A DNA stretch of 64,000 nt. It comes from Nocardioides sp. SLBN-35. GTDB taxonomy: Bacteria; Actinomycetota; Actinomycetes; Propionibacteriales; Nocardioidaceae. The position numbers and the translations under genes are program-made. The notes beneath the pieces were generated by a model. That model worked only from the letters and a program-made list of their open reading frames with translations. It was not told where the DNA came from and searched no databases. Position 1 is the first letter of the stretch, and each line of letters begins with the position of its first letter. Below are positions 16,630 to 24,802 of this stretch, piece by piece. The stretch spans positions 558,001-622,000 of the forward strand of contig NZ_VFNU01000001.1 in assembly GCF_006715725.1 (NCBI RefSeq). The letters run 5' to 3'.

Positions 16630-18000
16630 ATGACCGATCAGCTCGCCCCGCCCGTCCCGGTGCCGGAGGAGCCCGATCCCGGGCTCCGCGGACCGCGGCG
16701 GCTCCCGCGCGCCCTCACGCCGTTCCGGCACTCGTCGTACCGGCGGCTCGGGTCGGCACTGGTGCTGACCAGCTTCGGCAGCGGGGTGTGGATCGTGGCA
16801 CTGGTCTGGGAGGTGATCCGGATCGGCGGGGGCGCCGGCGCGCTCTCCGCGGTCACGACCGCCGGCGCCGTCGGTGTGGTGCTGCCCGCGCTCCTCGGCG
16901 GGGTGGTCGCCGACCGGGTCCCGCAGAAGCTCATCCTCGTCGTGACCACGAGCGTCGAGCTGCTCGGCATGAGCCTGGTGGCGGCGCTGTCCTTCACCGA
17001 CCTCACCCGGCTGTGGCACCTCGCCGCGGTCGCGTTCGTCGCGGGCATGGCGATGGCGTTCTACTACCCCGCCTACTCCGCGTGGCTGCCGGCGCTGGTT
17101 CCCGAGGAGGACCTGCTCGCCGTCAACGGGTTCGAGGGCATGGTGCGCCCGACGATCGGCCAGGCGCTCGGCCCGGCCGTCGCCGGCGGCGTCGTCGGCG
17201 CGAGCTCGTCCTCGGCCGCGATCGCGGTGGCCGCGGCGGCGTACCTCGGTGGGCTGCTGGTCCTGCTCCTGGTCCCCCTGACCGCCGTACGACGCGACCT
17301 GCCGGTCGCCACGGACGGCGGCTCGGGCGGTGGCTCGGGCGGCGCGCTGCGGGCGGTGCGCACGACGCTGGCCGACATGCGCGAGGGCTTCGGCTACATG
17401 GTGCGCACGCCGTGGCTGCTCGCGACCTTGCTGTTCGCGTCGATCATGGTGTTCGTGATCATGGGGCCGCTCGAGGTCCTCGTCCCGTTCCTGATCAAGG
17501 ACGAGCTGGGCGGCGGCCCCAGGGACCACGCGGTCGTGATGGCCTGCTTCGGCATCGGCGGAGCGGTCGGCTCGCTGGTGACCGGCTCGCTGCCGATGCC
17601 GCGGCGCTACCTGACCTGGATGAACCTGATGTGGGGCGTGGGCTGCATGCCGTTCCTGGTGATCGGGTTCGCGACCGCGGTGTGGCAGGTCGCGGCGGCA
17701 GCGTTCCTGATCGGCGCGCTGTTCTCGGCGCCGATGGTCATCTGGGGCACGCTGCTCCAGCGCCGGGTCCCGCCCGAGCTCCTCGGCCGGGTGGCCTCGC
17801 TCGACTTCTTCGTCTCGATCAGCCTGATGCCGGTCTCGATGGCGGTCGCCGGACCGGTGGCCGGGCTGATCGGGCTCGAGGCGACCTTCGCCATCGCCGC
17901 GCTGGTTCCGGGAGCCGCGGCCGCGGTCGCGATCCTCGGCGCGCGGCTGCCCGCCGACGAGCTCGCCCACCCGCTGCGGGAGGAGCCGGTCAGTCCGTGA
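16630..18000 (+). CDS. MFS transporter
   Basis: A 456-residue integral membrane protein with about 12 hydrophobic segments separated by a longer central loop (around residues 225-260, Gly/Ser-rich). It has an MFS-type motif after the second segment (GGVVADRVPQKL) and resembles MFS_3/enterobactin-exporter-type permeases. Substrate unknown; export of a drug or siderophore-like compound is the usual guess for this group. The start at 16630 has AGGA upstream; an earlier in-frame start at 16594 would lie in the hairpin. Its 3' end overlaps the convergent LtrA gene by 11 bases. Confidence 0.9.
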   Translation: MTDQLAPPVPVPEEPDPGLRGPRRLPRALTPFRHSSYRRLGSALVLTSFGSGVWIVALVWEVIRIGGGAGALSAVTTAGAVGVVLPALLGGVVADRVPQKLILVVTTSVELLGMSLVAALSFTDLTRLWHLAAVAFVAGMAMAFYYPAYSAWLPALVPEEDLLAVNGFEGMVRPTIGQALGPAVAGGVVGASSSSAAIAVAAAAYLGGLLVLLLVPLTAVRRDLPVATDGGSGGGSGGALRAVRTTLADMREGFGYMVRTPWLLATLLFASIMVFVIMGPLEVLVPFLIKDELGGGPRDHAVVMACFGIGGAVGSLVTGSLPMPRRYLTWMNLMWGVGCMPFLVIGFATAVWQVAAAAFLIGALFSAPMVIWGTLLQRRVPPELLGRVASLDFFVSISLMPVSMAVAGPVAGLIGLEATFAIAALVPGAAAAVAILGARLPADELAHPLREEPVSP

Positions 18001-19267
18001 GGCTCTCGAGCACCGCGACGTTGTGGCGGTAGCCGACCGTCTCGTAGCCGACCACGGTCACCCACGGCGCCAACGCGAGCACCAGCAGGCACCAGCTCAG
18101 GTCGACCTCCGAGCGCGCCATGAGCACCGGCACCACCAGGACCACGACGGTCACGGCCAGGAGCACCACGTGGAAGGCGTCGAAGGAGCGTGAGAGGAGC
18201 GAGTAGCCGGCGTAGAAGACGGCGATGAACAGCGCGACCGGTACGACGACGGTGAGCACCGTCGCGGTCAGGCCCAGCTTGCTGTGGTGGTCCAGGTAGT
18301 ACGCGCCCACGTGCAGGCCGGCGCCGATGGCGACGATCGCGCCGAAGAGTCCGATGGCGCCGTACCCGAAGCCGAAGGAGCGCTCGCGACGGGCGTGCAG
18401 GATCTCCCCGGTCGGGATGGAGAAGTAGCACCACCAGATCCCGAAGGTCAGCGCCGTGCCGGCGAACGTGAAGAGCCCGATCTCCCAGTCGAGGCCGTCC
18501 TGCGCGAGCGCGTTGATCGCGGCCATCGTGCCGATCATCCCCTCGCCGAGGGTGATGATGACCATCAGGCCGTACCGCTCGGCGATGTGGTGGGCGTGCC
18601 ACGGCGTGCCGCCGCGAGCACGCTCGGCGAGGGCGGGCCCGCCGATCTCGACGAGGAACGGCACGATGATCAGCGCGAAGGTGGTGCCGACCGGCAGGTC
18701 GACCAGGGCCAGGATGCACCACAGCACCTGCGCGATCGCGATGGAGACGACATAGGTGCGGCAGGCCTGCCGGCGGTCCGGGTCGTGCCGACCGGCGCGC
18801 AGCCACTGGAAGATCATCGCGACGCGCATCACGACGTAGCCCCACACGATGACGTCGTTGTCGAGCGTCTCGCCGTGCTTGGTCACCGACTCGAACATGG
18901 GCTTGATGCCCAGCGCGAAGATCAGCACACCGACCATCTGCACCATGGTGGTGACCCGGTAGATCCAGTCGTCGGTGTCGTACGCCGAGGCGAACCAGGT
19001 GAAGTTGATCCAGGCCCAGGTGATGCCGAAGGTCGCGAACGCGAACGCCGCGATGCCGCTGCCGATGTGGTCCGCGGACAGCGCGTGGGCGAGCTCGTTG
19101 GCGGCGGTGCCGAAGGCGACCACGAACGTGAGGTCGAACAAGAGCTCCAGCGGCGTCGACGCGCGGCCGGACTCGTGGGGATCGCGGCCGGACATCCGGC
19201 GGGTGCGGTGGCGGACCGCGGACTCGGTGTCGCGTTCCTCGGCCTGCTCGGCGTGGTGCTCCGACAT
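17990..19267 (-). CDS. Low temperature requirement protein A (LtrA) family membrane protein
   Basis: A 425-residue membrane protein. After a charged N-terminus of about 40 residues comes the LtrA signature STPLELLFDLTFVVAF, then around ten hydrophobic segments with family-type motifs FGITWAWINFTWFASAYD and HIAERYGLMVIITLGEG. LtrA was described as needed for growth of Listeria at low temperature; its molecular role is unknown. The start is set by TAGACT on the minus strand (19280-19275), 7 bases before the ATG. That -10 box touches one arm of a palindrome, so the repeat forms part of the promoter region. Confidence 0.92.
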   Translation of the reverse strand: MSEHHAEQAEERDTESAVRHRTRRMSGRDPHESGRASTPLELLFDLTFVVAFGTAANELAHALSADHIGSGIAAFAFATFGITWAWINFTWFASAYDTDDWIYRVTTMVQMVGVLIFALGIKPMFESVTKHGETLDNDVIVWGYVVMRVAMIFQWLRAGRHDPDRRQACRTYVVSIAIAQVLWCILALVDLPVGTTFALIIVPFLVEIGGPALAERARGGTPWHAHHIAERYGLMVIITLGEGMIGTMAAINALAQDGLDWEIGLFTFAGTALTFGIWWCYFSIPTGEILHARRERSFGFGYGAIGLFGAIVAIGAGLHVGAYYLDHHSKLGLTATVLTVVVPVALFIAVFYAGYSLLSRSFDAFHVVLLAVTVVVLVVPVLMARSEVDLSWCLLVLALAPWVTVVGYETVGYRHNVAVLESLTD

Positions 19268-19277
19268 GCGCCGCAGT

Positions 19278-19343
19278 CTAGGAGCCTGCTGAACAAGACG
19301 GGCGAACGCCGCGTAGCCGCGCGGATGTTCAGCAGTCACCTAG
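19278..19343. repeat. Palindromic element abutting the LtrA promoter
   Basis: Nested arms: CTAGG (19278-19282) with CCTAG (19339-19343), and CTGCTGAACA (19286-19295) with TGTTCAGCAG (19326-19335). The loop is about 30 bases and GC-rich. It covers the -10 to -75 region of the LtrA gene and lies 24 bases from the end of the upstream gene. Confidence 0.75.
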
Positions 19344-19367
19344 GAACGAGCTGCGGGCCCGGCCCGG

Positions 19368-19940
19368 TCAGGACCGCCGGCCGAGCAGGGCGAGCACGTG
19401 CACCCCGGCGGGTGCCTCGACGTCGACCGGCAGCGGCGGCGCGAACCGGTCGTCGCCGGCCAGCGCGATCTGCAGCGCCGAGGGCAGCAATGCGACCGCG
19501 AGCGGCTCGGGCAGCGGCTCGGCGTGGCCGGTCGCCCGGCGTACGTCCCAGCCGTGGACCGCGATCTCGAGCGCGGCGATCCGGGCGATCGCGTCGACGG
19601 GCAGCGGGTGCCCGCCGACGTCGACGCTCGGCTGGTCGGCGCTCAGCCAGGCCGTGAGCAGGGCGCAGGCCTTGTGCTGCAGGGCCTGGACCCGGGTCTG
19701 GAGCGGGGTCGGGGCGGCGCTGCTCAGCCCGACCGCGCCGTCCGCGGCCTCGGCGAACGCGTCGAGTGCGTCCTCCATGTGGGCGAGCAGGTCGGCGAGG
19801 CTCCAGCCGGCGCAGGGGGTCGGGCGGTCGACGTCGGCGCAGGTGATGGTACCTAGCGCGGCGCTGGTGTAGTCGAGCGCGCGCTGCAGCAGGTCGAGGC
19901 CGGCGACCATCCCGTCCGGCGCTCTCGTGGGCGCGGACAC
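19368..19940 (-). CDS. TIGR03086-type / maleylpyruvate isomerase-like family protein
   Basis: A 190-residue DinB-like four-helix protein. The N-terminal segment with TPCAGWSLADLLAHMEDAL carries the conserved Cys-x-x-Trp and a His that in this fold helps bind a divalent metal. A second part, VDAIARIAALEIAVHGWDVRRATG, has the matching His-x-Trp-Asp motif. Members include mycothiol-dependent enzymes, so thiol chemistry is plausible but not shown. The GTG start lies 7 bases after the stop of the sigma factor gene, so the two are probably one operon with the sigma factor first. Confidence 0.85.
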   Translation of the reverse strand: MSAPTRAPDGMVAGLDLLQRALDYTSAALGTITCADVDRPTPCAGWSLADLLAHMEDALDAFAEAADGAVGLSSAAPTPLQTRVQALQHKACALLTAWLSADQPSVDVGGHPLPVDAIARIAALEIAVHGWDVRRATGHAEPLPEPLAVALLPSALQIALAGDDRFAPPLPVDVEAPAGVHVLALLGRRS

Positions 19941-19947
19941 GGTGGCC

Positions 19948-20958
19948 TCAGGCCGGGACGTAGTCGGCGGGCAGCCGCTCCGGCAGCCCGAAGCGTGCGA
20001 ACAGCCGGGCGTCGAAGAACGCCGTGACGTGCTCGACGCGCAGGTCCTCGCCGGTGCCGGCCAGCTGCAGCACCTGCAGGTGGAAGGGCTCGAAGTGGCC
20101 CTCGGGCTGGCGCATGTAGAGACCGAACGCCGGCTGCCCGTTGGCGATGGTCTCGACCATCGGCATGTCGTTGCACCCGCCCGGGCACTTGGTGCCGATG
20201 AGCTGGCCGATCGCGTCGGTGCCGCGGTAGTGGTTGAGGAACGGCGGCATGTCCCAGGTGGCGTCGTACTTGAGGAGCTGGACGATCTGGTCGATGTCCT
20301 TGCGCCAGAACGCCTGCAGGTAGGCGTCGAGCAGGGTGCGCTGGGCCTGGTCGAGGTCGGGCTCGACGGTGTCGGGGGACAGCCCGCGCTCGGCGAGCTG
20401 GGCGTGTGCGCGCTGCAGCGCGGAGTTCACGGCCGCGGTCGTGGTGTCGAGGGCGGTGGCGGTCTCGGCGGCCGACCAGCGCAGCACGTCACGCAGGATG
20501 AGCACCGCGCGCTGGCGCGCGGGCAGGTGCTGCAATGCGGCCACGAAGGCGAGCCGGATCGTGTCGCGCTCGGCGACCTCGACCGCGGCGTCCGGGATCG
20601 GCTCCAGCCACGGGACCTCGTGGTCCTCGAGCAGCTCGTCGGAGGGAGCGGAGTCCGCCGTACCGAGTCCGGTCGGCAGCGGTCGACGTGGCTTCGCCTC
20701 GAGGTTGGTCAGGCACACGTTGGTGGCGATCTTGTAGAGCCAGGTGCGCACCGAGCTGCGGCCCTGGAAGCTCGCCGACGCCTTCCACGCGCGCAGGAAG
20801 GTCTCCTGGACCAGGTCCTCGGCCTCGTGCACCGACCCGCTCATCCGGTAGCAGTGCGCCATCAGCTCGCGCTGGTAGCGCCCGGTCAGGGTGTCGAAGT
20901 CGGCGAGCTCGTCACTCGCCACTGCTGCCGTCTCGGTCTCGGTCACCGTGATTCCCAT
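19948..20958 (-). CDS. ECF sigma factor with C-terminal SnoaL-like domain (SigG-like)
   Basis: A 336-residue sigma factor. Region 2 (about 25-95) includes LMAHCYRMSGSVHEAEDLVQETFLRAW, and region 4 (about 150-205) includes LRDVLRWSAAETATALDTT. The last 120 residues form an NTF2/SnoaL-type domain (LLDAYLQAFWRKDIDQIVQLL), as in the SigG/SigJ-type ECF groups. In these groups the extra domain, rather than a separate anti-sigma factor, often controls activity. The TIGR03086-type gene directly downstream is a plausible partner or target. It follows glpD on the same strand after a 60-base gap. Confidence 0.92.
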   Translation of the reverse strand: MGITVTETETAAVASDELADFDTLTGRYQRELMAHCYRMSGSVHEAEDLVQETFLRAWKASASFQGRSSVRTWLYKIATNVCLTNLEAKPRRPLPTGLGTADSAPSDELLEDHEVPWLEPIPDAAVEVAERDTIRLAFVAALQHLPARQRAVLILRDVLRWSAAETATALDTTTAAVNSALQRAHAQLAERGLSPDTVEPDLDQAQRTLLDAYLQAFWRKDIDQIVQLLKYDATWDMPPFLNHYRGTDAIGQLIGTKCPGGCNDMPMVETIANGQPAFGLYMRQPEGHFEPFHLQVLQLAGTGEDLRVEHVTAFFDARLFARFGLPERLPADYVPA

Positions 20959-21018
20959 CGCTACCCCCGTGGTCTCGCCAGTCTGCCTGATGGGTGTGAC
21001 CGGGTGCGAGCGGAAAAC

Positions 21019-22581
21019 TCATCGCTCGCCGCGGACGATCTCCAGCACCTTCTCGGCAACGGGTACGGCGAGCGCCCGGTCCTCGGGGATCAACCCGATG
21101 CGGGTACGCCGGTCGAGCAGGTCGGCGACGTCGGCGGCGCCCTCGTGGGTGACTCCGAAGAAGAGCTCGGCCCACACCGTCGAGATGCCCTCGGCGATCG
21201 GCGCGAGGAGCTGGTCCTGGTCCCAGCCGCTGGCCCTGACGGCAGCCTCGAGCGCGAGGTCGGCGTCGGCGCCGTAGCGGCGGACCAGGCGGGCCTCGCC
21301 CGGGTGGCCGGCCTTGGCGGCGCGGTCGGCCAGGGTCTCGCGCGGCGCGGCCCCGGCCAGCGGCAGGGTGGCGGTGACACAGGGGCCGGCGGTGAGGCGG
21401 GCGTGGCCGACCGCCGCGTCGACGGCGTCCTCGGCCATCCGGCGGTAGGTCGTGAGCTTGCCGCCGACGATGGTCACGATGCCGGTCGGGGAGGTGAGCA
21501 CCGCGTGCTTGCGGGACAGGTCGGCGGTGGAGTCGTCGCCGCTGTCGAGCAGCGGGCGCAGGCCGGCGAAGGCGCCGACCACGTCCTCGCGCCGCAGCGG
21601 TCGGGCGAAGGAGGCAGCCACCACGTCGAGCAGGAAGCCGATCTCGACCTCGGTCGGCTCGGCCACGTCGGGGATCGGCCCGTCGACCGGCTCGTCGGTC
21701 AGGCCGACGTAGAACTGGCCGTCGGGCTGGGGCAGGACGAGCACGAAGCGGTTGGTCTCGCCGGGGATCGGGGCGAAGACCGCCACGTCGAGGCCGGGCA
21801 GGGTGCCGGCGCGGAGCACGAGGTGGGTGCCGCGCGAGGGGCGCAGGCGTACGTCGTCGACCAGGTCGCCGGCCCACACGCCGGCAGCGTTGACGACGGT
21901 GCGGGTGGTGACGGTGGCGGTCGCGCCGGTGAGCTCGTCCTTCAGCACCACCTCCTGGCCGGCGGCGGAGACGACGCGGGCGTGGGTGCGCACGTGGGCG
22001 CCCCGGTCGGCCGCGGTCCGCGCGATGGTGGTGACCAGGCGGGCGTCGTCCTCGAGCTGGCCGTCCCAGCCGAGGTAGGCGCCGCGCAGACCGTCGGTGC
22101 GCAGCGGTGGTGCGAGCCGGCGGGTCTCGGCGGCGCTGAGACGGCGGGGCCGGGGGAGCGTGTCGGCGCTGGTGCCGGCGGCCCGGCGGAGCAGGTCGCC
22201 GCCGAGGAATCCGGCGCCGGCGAGGGCCCCCATCGGGCGGCTCACGCCAGCCGAGAGCGGGATGAGCGACGGCAGCGGCCTGGTCAGGTGGGGCGCGGTG
22301 GTCTCCATCAGGATCCCGCGCTCGACCGCGCTCTCGTGGGCGATGCCGACCTGGCCGGAGGCGAGGTAGCGCAGGCCGCCGTGGACGAGCTTCGAGGAGA
22401 ACCGCGACGTGCCGAACGCGAGGTCGTGGGCGTCGACTGCCAGCACGGTCAGCCCGCGTGACACGGCGTCGAGGGCCACGCCGGCGCCGGTGACGCCGAG
22501 GCCGATCACGACCATGTCGACCTCAGTGGGGAGATCGGCGAGACCAGGGGTGATCCGGGTGTGGGGCTGGTGTGCGGTCAT
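21019..22581 (-). CDS. glpD: Glycerol-3-phosphate dehydrogenase (FAD-dependent)
   Basis: A 520-residue flavoprotein that oxidises glycerol-3-phosphate to dihydroxyacetone phosphate and passes electrons to the quinone pool. The FAD loop is GLGVTG (residues 27-32), followed by the family motif FGTSRFSSKLVHGGLRYL (about 56-73). GIVTIVGGKLTTYRRMAEDA near residue 365 is the second GlpD signature, and a C-terminal domain completes the fold. Length is normal. The ATG overlaps the stop of the upstream TetR gene by 4 bases, so it is translated from the regulator's transcript. Confidence 0.96.
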   Translation of the reverse strand: MTAHQPHTRITPGLADLPTEVDMVVIGLGVTGAGVALDAVSRGLTVLAVDAHDLAFGTSRFSSKLVHGGLRYLASGQVGIAHESAVERGILMETTAPHLTRPLPSLIPLSAGVSRPMGALAGAGFLGGDLLRRAAGTSADTLPRPRRLSAAETRRLAPPLRTDGLRGAYLGWDGQLEDDARLVTTIARTAADRGAHVRTHARVVSAAGQEVVLKDELTGATATVTTRTVVNAAGVWAGDLVDDVRLRPSRGTHLVLRAGTLPGLDVAVFAPIPGETNRFVLVLPQPDGQFYVGLTDEPVDGPIPDVAEPTEVEIGFLLDVVAASFARPLRREDVVGAFAGLRPLLDSGDDSTADLSRKHAVLTSPTGIVTIVGGKLTTYRRMAEDAVDAAVGHARLTAGPCVTATLPLAGAAPRETLADRAAKAGHPGEARLVRRYGADADLALEAAVRASGWDQDQLLAPIAEGISTVWAELFFGVTHEGAADVADLLDRRTRIGLIPEDRALAVPVAEKVLEIVRGER

Positions 22582-23174
22582 GGCGCGAGGCTCCGGGAGA
22601 TGAGGGCGTGCAGCTCGTCGTCGAGCGCGGACTGGTCCACCTCGTCGTCGACCATGGTGTGGGCGGACAGGACGAAGCCGTGGGCGGCGAGGACCAGGCC
22701 GCGAGCGACCGCCTGGGGGAGGCCGTCGGTGATCAGTCCGGCCTCCTGGCCGGCGGTGATCGCGGTGGCCAGCACCTGGAGGATCAGCTCCTGCGAGCGG
22801 CCGCGCCGGGACAGCAGGTAGGGGAGGATCAGCTCGGGGTCGAGCTCGACGATCCGGGTGAACAGCTCGTTCTCGCGCAGCGCGCCGACGGTCGCGACCA
22901 CGGCGTCGGCGATCGCGTCGGGTGTGGGCGACGCCGCGACATCAACGCCGGAGGCGACGAGCGTCCCCCACTCGCGCGTCATCAGGTCGCCGAGCAGCGC
23001 CGGCATGTCGGACCACGCGCGATAGATCGTCATCCGCGAGACGCCGGCCCGGCGGGCGACCTCGGTGAGGGTCGTGCGCCGCCAGCCCACGTCGAGGATG
23101 CACTCGCGCGCCGCGTCGAGGTAGGCGTCTCGAGGGCTCTGCTCGGATTCGGTGTTGTGACGATGTGACGTCAT
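22578..23174 (-). CDS. TetR family regulator of the glpD locus
   Basis: A 198-residue TetR regulator. The helix-turn-helix is LTEVARRAGVSRMTIYRAWSD near residues 36-58, followed by a helical ligand-binding domain. The ATG at 23174 is favoured over a GTG at 23183 because TACAGT lies 7 bases upstream on the minus strand. The gene is divergent from the AGPS-like flavoprotein with only 17 bases between start codons, and a dyad covers that whole gap. It probably represses both directions. The order glpD, TetR, flavoprotein, lipid kinase matches what I recall of M. tuberculosis Rv2249c-Rv2252. Ligand unknown. Confidence 0.93.
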   Translation of the reverse strand: MTSHRHNTESEQSPRDAYLDAARECILDVGWRRTTLTEVARRAGVSRMTIYRAWSDMPALLGDLMTREWGTLVASGVDVAASPTPDAIADAVVATVGALRENELFTRIVELDPELILPYLLSRRGRSQELILQVLATAITAGQEAGLITDGLPQAVARGLVLAAHGFVLSAHTMVDDEVDQSALDDELHALISRSLAP

Positions 23175-23193
23175 GTGTAACACTGTAACACAT
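23173..23193. promoter_or_regulatory. TetR operator between divergent starts
   Basis: An imperfect dyad with outer arms ATGTGT (23173-23178) and ACACAT (23188-23193), containing two direct copies of TGTAACAC. It covers both start codons and both likely -10 boxes (TACAGT on the minus strand at 23187-23182, TAACAC on the plus strand at 23178-23183). Binding would block both promoters at once. Confidence 0.78.
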
Positions 23194-24802
23194 GACGATC
23201 GAGCGCCCCTCCGTTCTCCAGCCCGAGATGCCCCCGACGCGCTGGGGCGACCCGGCCCACGCCACCGGGCTGCCGGACGGGGTGCGCGACCTCGTCGGCC
23301 TCGTCTTCCCGATCCAGGACACCCCGGCCCGTGCCGAGGTGACCGTCCCCGCTCCGCGGCTCACCGACGACCGGGTCGCCGGCCTGCGCGCGATCGTCGG
23401 TGACGACAACGTCGTCCTCGACGACGACCTGCGCCGTCGGCGTACCAGGGGCAAGTCGACCCCCGACCTGCTCCGCCAGCGCACCGGCGACCTCGGGGAC
23501 ACGCCCGACGTCGTCGTCCGCCCGGCCGACCACGACGAGGTCGTCGCCGTGCTCGGCTATGCCCAGGAGCAGCGGATCGCCGTGGTCCCCTTCGGTGGAG
23601 GTACGGCGGTCACCGGCGGCCTGGTCGCCGACCCGGCCGGCCTCACCGGTGTCCTGTCCCTCGACCTCGGCCGGATGCGCGGACTGCTCGCGCTCGACCC
23701 GGTCTCCTCGACCGCGACCCTCGAGCCCGGCCTGCGCGGCCCGGAGGCCGAGGCGCTGCTCGCGGCGCACGGGCTGATGCTCGGCCACTTCCCGCAGTCG
23801 TTCGAGTACGCGACGATCGGCGGCTTCGCCGCGACCCGCTCGAGCGGCCAGTCCAGCGCCGGTTACGGCCGGTTCGACTCCATGGTCGTCGCGCTGCGCG
23901 TCGCCACCCCGGTCGGCGAGGTCCGGCTCGGCGCCTCCCCGGCCAACGCGTCCGGCCCCGACCTGCGCGAGCTGTTCCTCGGCTCCGAGGGCACCTTCGG
24001 CGTGATCACCGAGGTGACCGTGCGGGTGCGCCCGCTGCCCGAGGTCAAGGAGTACGAGGGCTGGCGCTGGCCCACCTTCGACGCCGGCGCCGACGCGATG
24101 CGCGCGCTCGCCCAGTCCGACCTGCTGCCCACCGTGATCCGGCTCTCCGACGAGAACGAGACCGCGATCAACCTCGCCGACCCCGCAAGTGTCGGAGGGA
24201 CCGGCGGTGAGGGCGCTGCATCGTCGGGCGGCTGCCTGATGATCGTCGGCTACGAGGGCACGCCCGCCGCCGTCGCCGCCAAGAGGGCTGCCGTCACCGA
24301 GGCGCTGACCGCGCTGGGCGGCACCGCCCAGGGCTCCGGCCCGGGCGAGGCCTGGGCGCACGGTCGGTTCAACGCGCCGTACCTCCGCGACAGCCTGCTC
24401 GACAACGGCGTTCTCGTCGAGACGCTCGAGACCGTCACCTTCTGGAGCAACCGCGCCAACCTCTACACGCGGGTGAGGGCCGCGCTGCAGGAGACCCTCG
24501 GGGAGGGCGCGATGGTGCTGTGCCACATCTCGCACGTCTATGCGACCGGCTGCTCGCTCTACTTCACCGTCGCCGCCCCCGGTGGCGCGGACCCCCTCGC
24601 CACCTGGCTCCCGGCCAAGGCCGCGGCGTGCGAGGCGATCGTCGCCGCCGGCGCCTCGATCACCCACCACCACGCGGTCGGCACCGACCACAAGCCGTAC
24701 CTCACCGCCGAGATCGGCGAGGTCGGCGTCGAGGTGCTGCGCGCGGTCAAGAAGGCCGTCGACCCGGAGGGCATCCTCAACCCCGGGGTGCTGATCCCGT
24801 GA
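23192..24802 (+). CDS. FAD-binding oxidase, alkylglycerone-phosphate-synthase-like
   Basis: A 536-residue flavoprotein of the PCMH/VAO family. The FAD domain has VVPFGGGTAVTGGLV (about 132-146) and HFPQSFEYATIGGFAATRSSGQSSAGYGRFD (FAD-contacting loop, given as key residues near 200-230). The C-terminal domain has a His-rich catalytic-type segment (SITHHHAVG) near residue 490, as in alkyl-dihydroxyacetonephosphate synthases. Those make ether lipids from acyl-DHAP, and the neighbours (GlpD producing DHAP, a lipid kinase) fit glycerolipid metabolism. The true reaction is unproven. A Gly/Ser-rich stretch at about 331-347 looks like a tolerated loop extension. Confidence 0.9.
   Translation: MTIERPSVLQPEMPPTRWGDPAHATGLPDGVRDLVGLVFPIQDTPARAEVTVPAPRLTDDRVAGLRAIVGDDNVVLDDDLRRRRTRGKSTPDLLRQRTGDLGDTPDVVVRPADHDEVVAVLGYAQEQRIAVVPFGGGTAVTGGLVADPAGLTGVLSLDLGRMRGLLALDPVSSTATLEPGLRGPEAEALLAAHGLMLGHFPQSFEYATIGGFAATRSSGQSSAGYGRFDSMVVALRVATPVGEVRLGASPANASGPDLRELFLGSEGTFGVITEVTVRVRPLPEVKEYEGWRWPTFDAGADAMRALAQSDLLPTVIRLSDENETAINLADPASVGGTGGEGAASSGGCLMIVGYEGTPAAVAAKRAAVTEALTALGGTAQGSGPGEAWAHGRFNAPYLRDSLLDNGVLVETLETVTFWSNRANLYTRVRAALQETLGEGAMVLCHISHVYATGCSLYFTVAAPGGADPLATWLPAKAAACEAIVAAGASITHHHAVGTDHKPYLTAEIGEVGVEVLRAVKKAVDPEGILNPGVLIP

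Noticed and set aside
24180..24240. Gly/Ser-rich extension in the AGPS-like flavoprotein considered as another in-frame palindrome insertion
   Set aside because: The DNA has no inverted repeat; it is more simply a variable loop.
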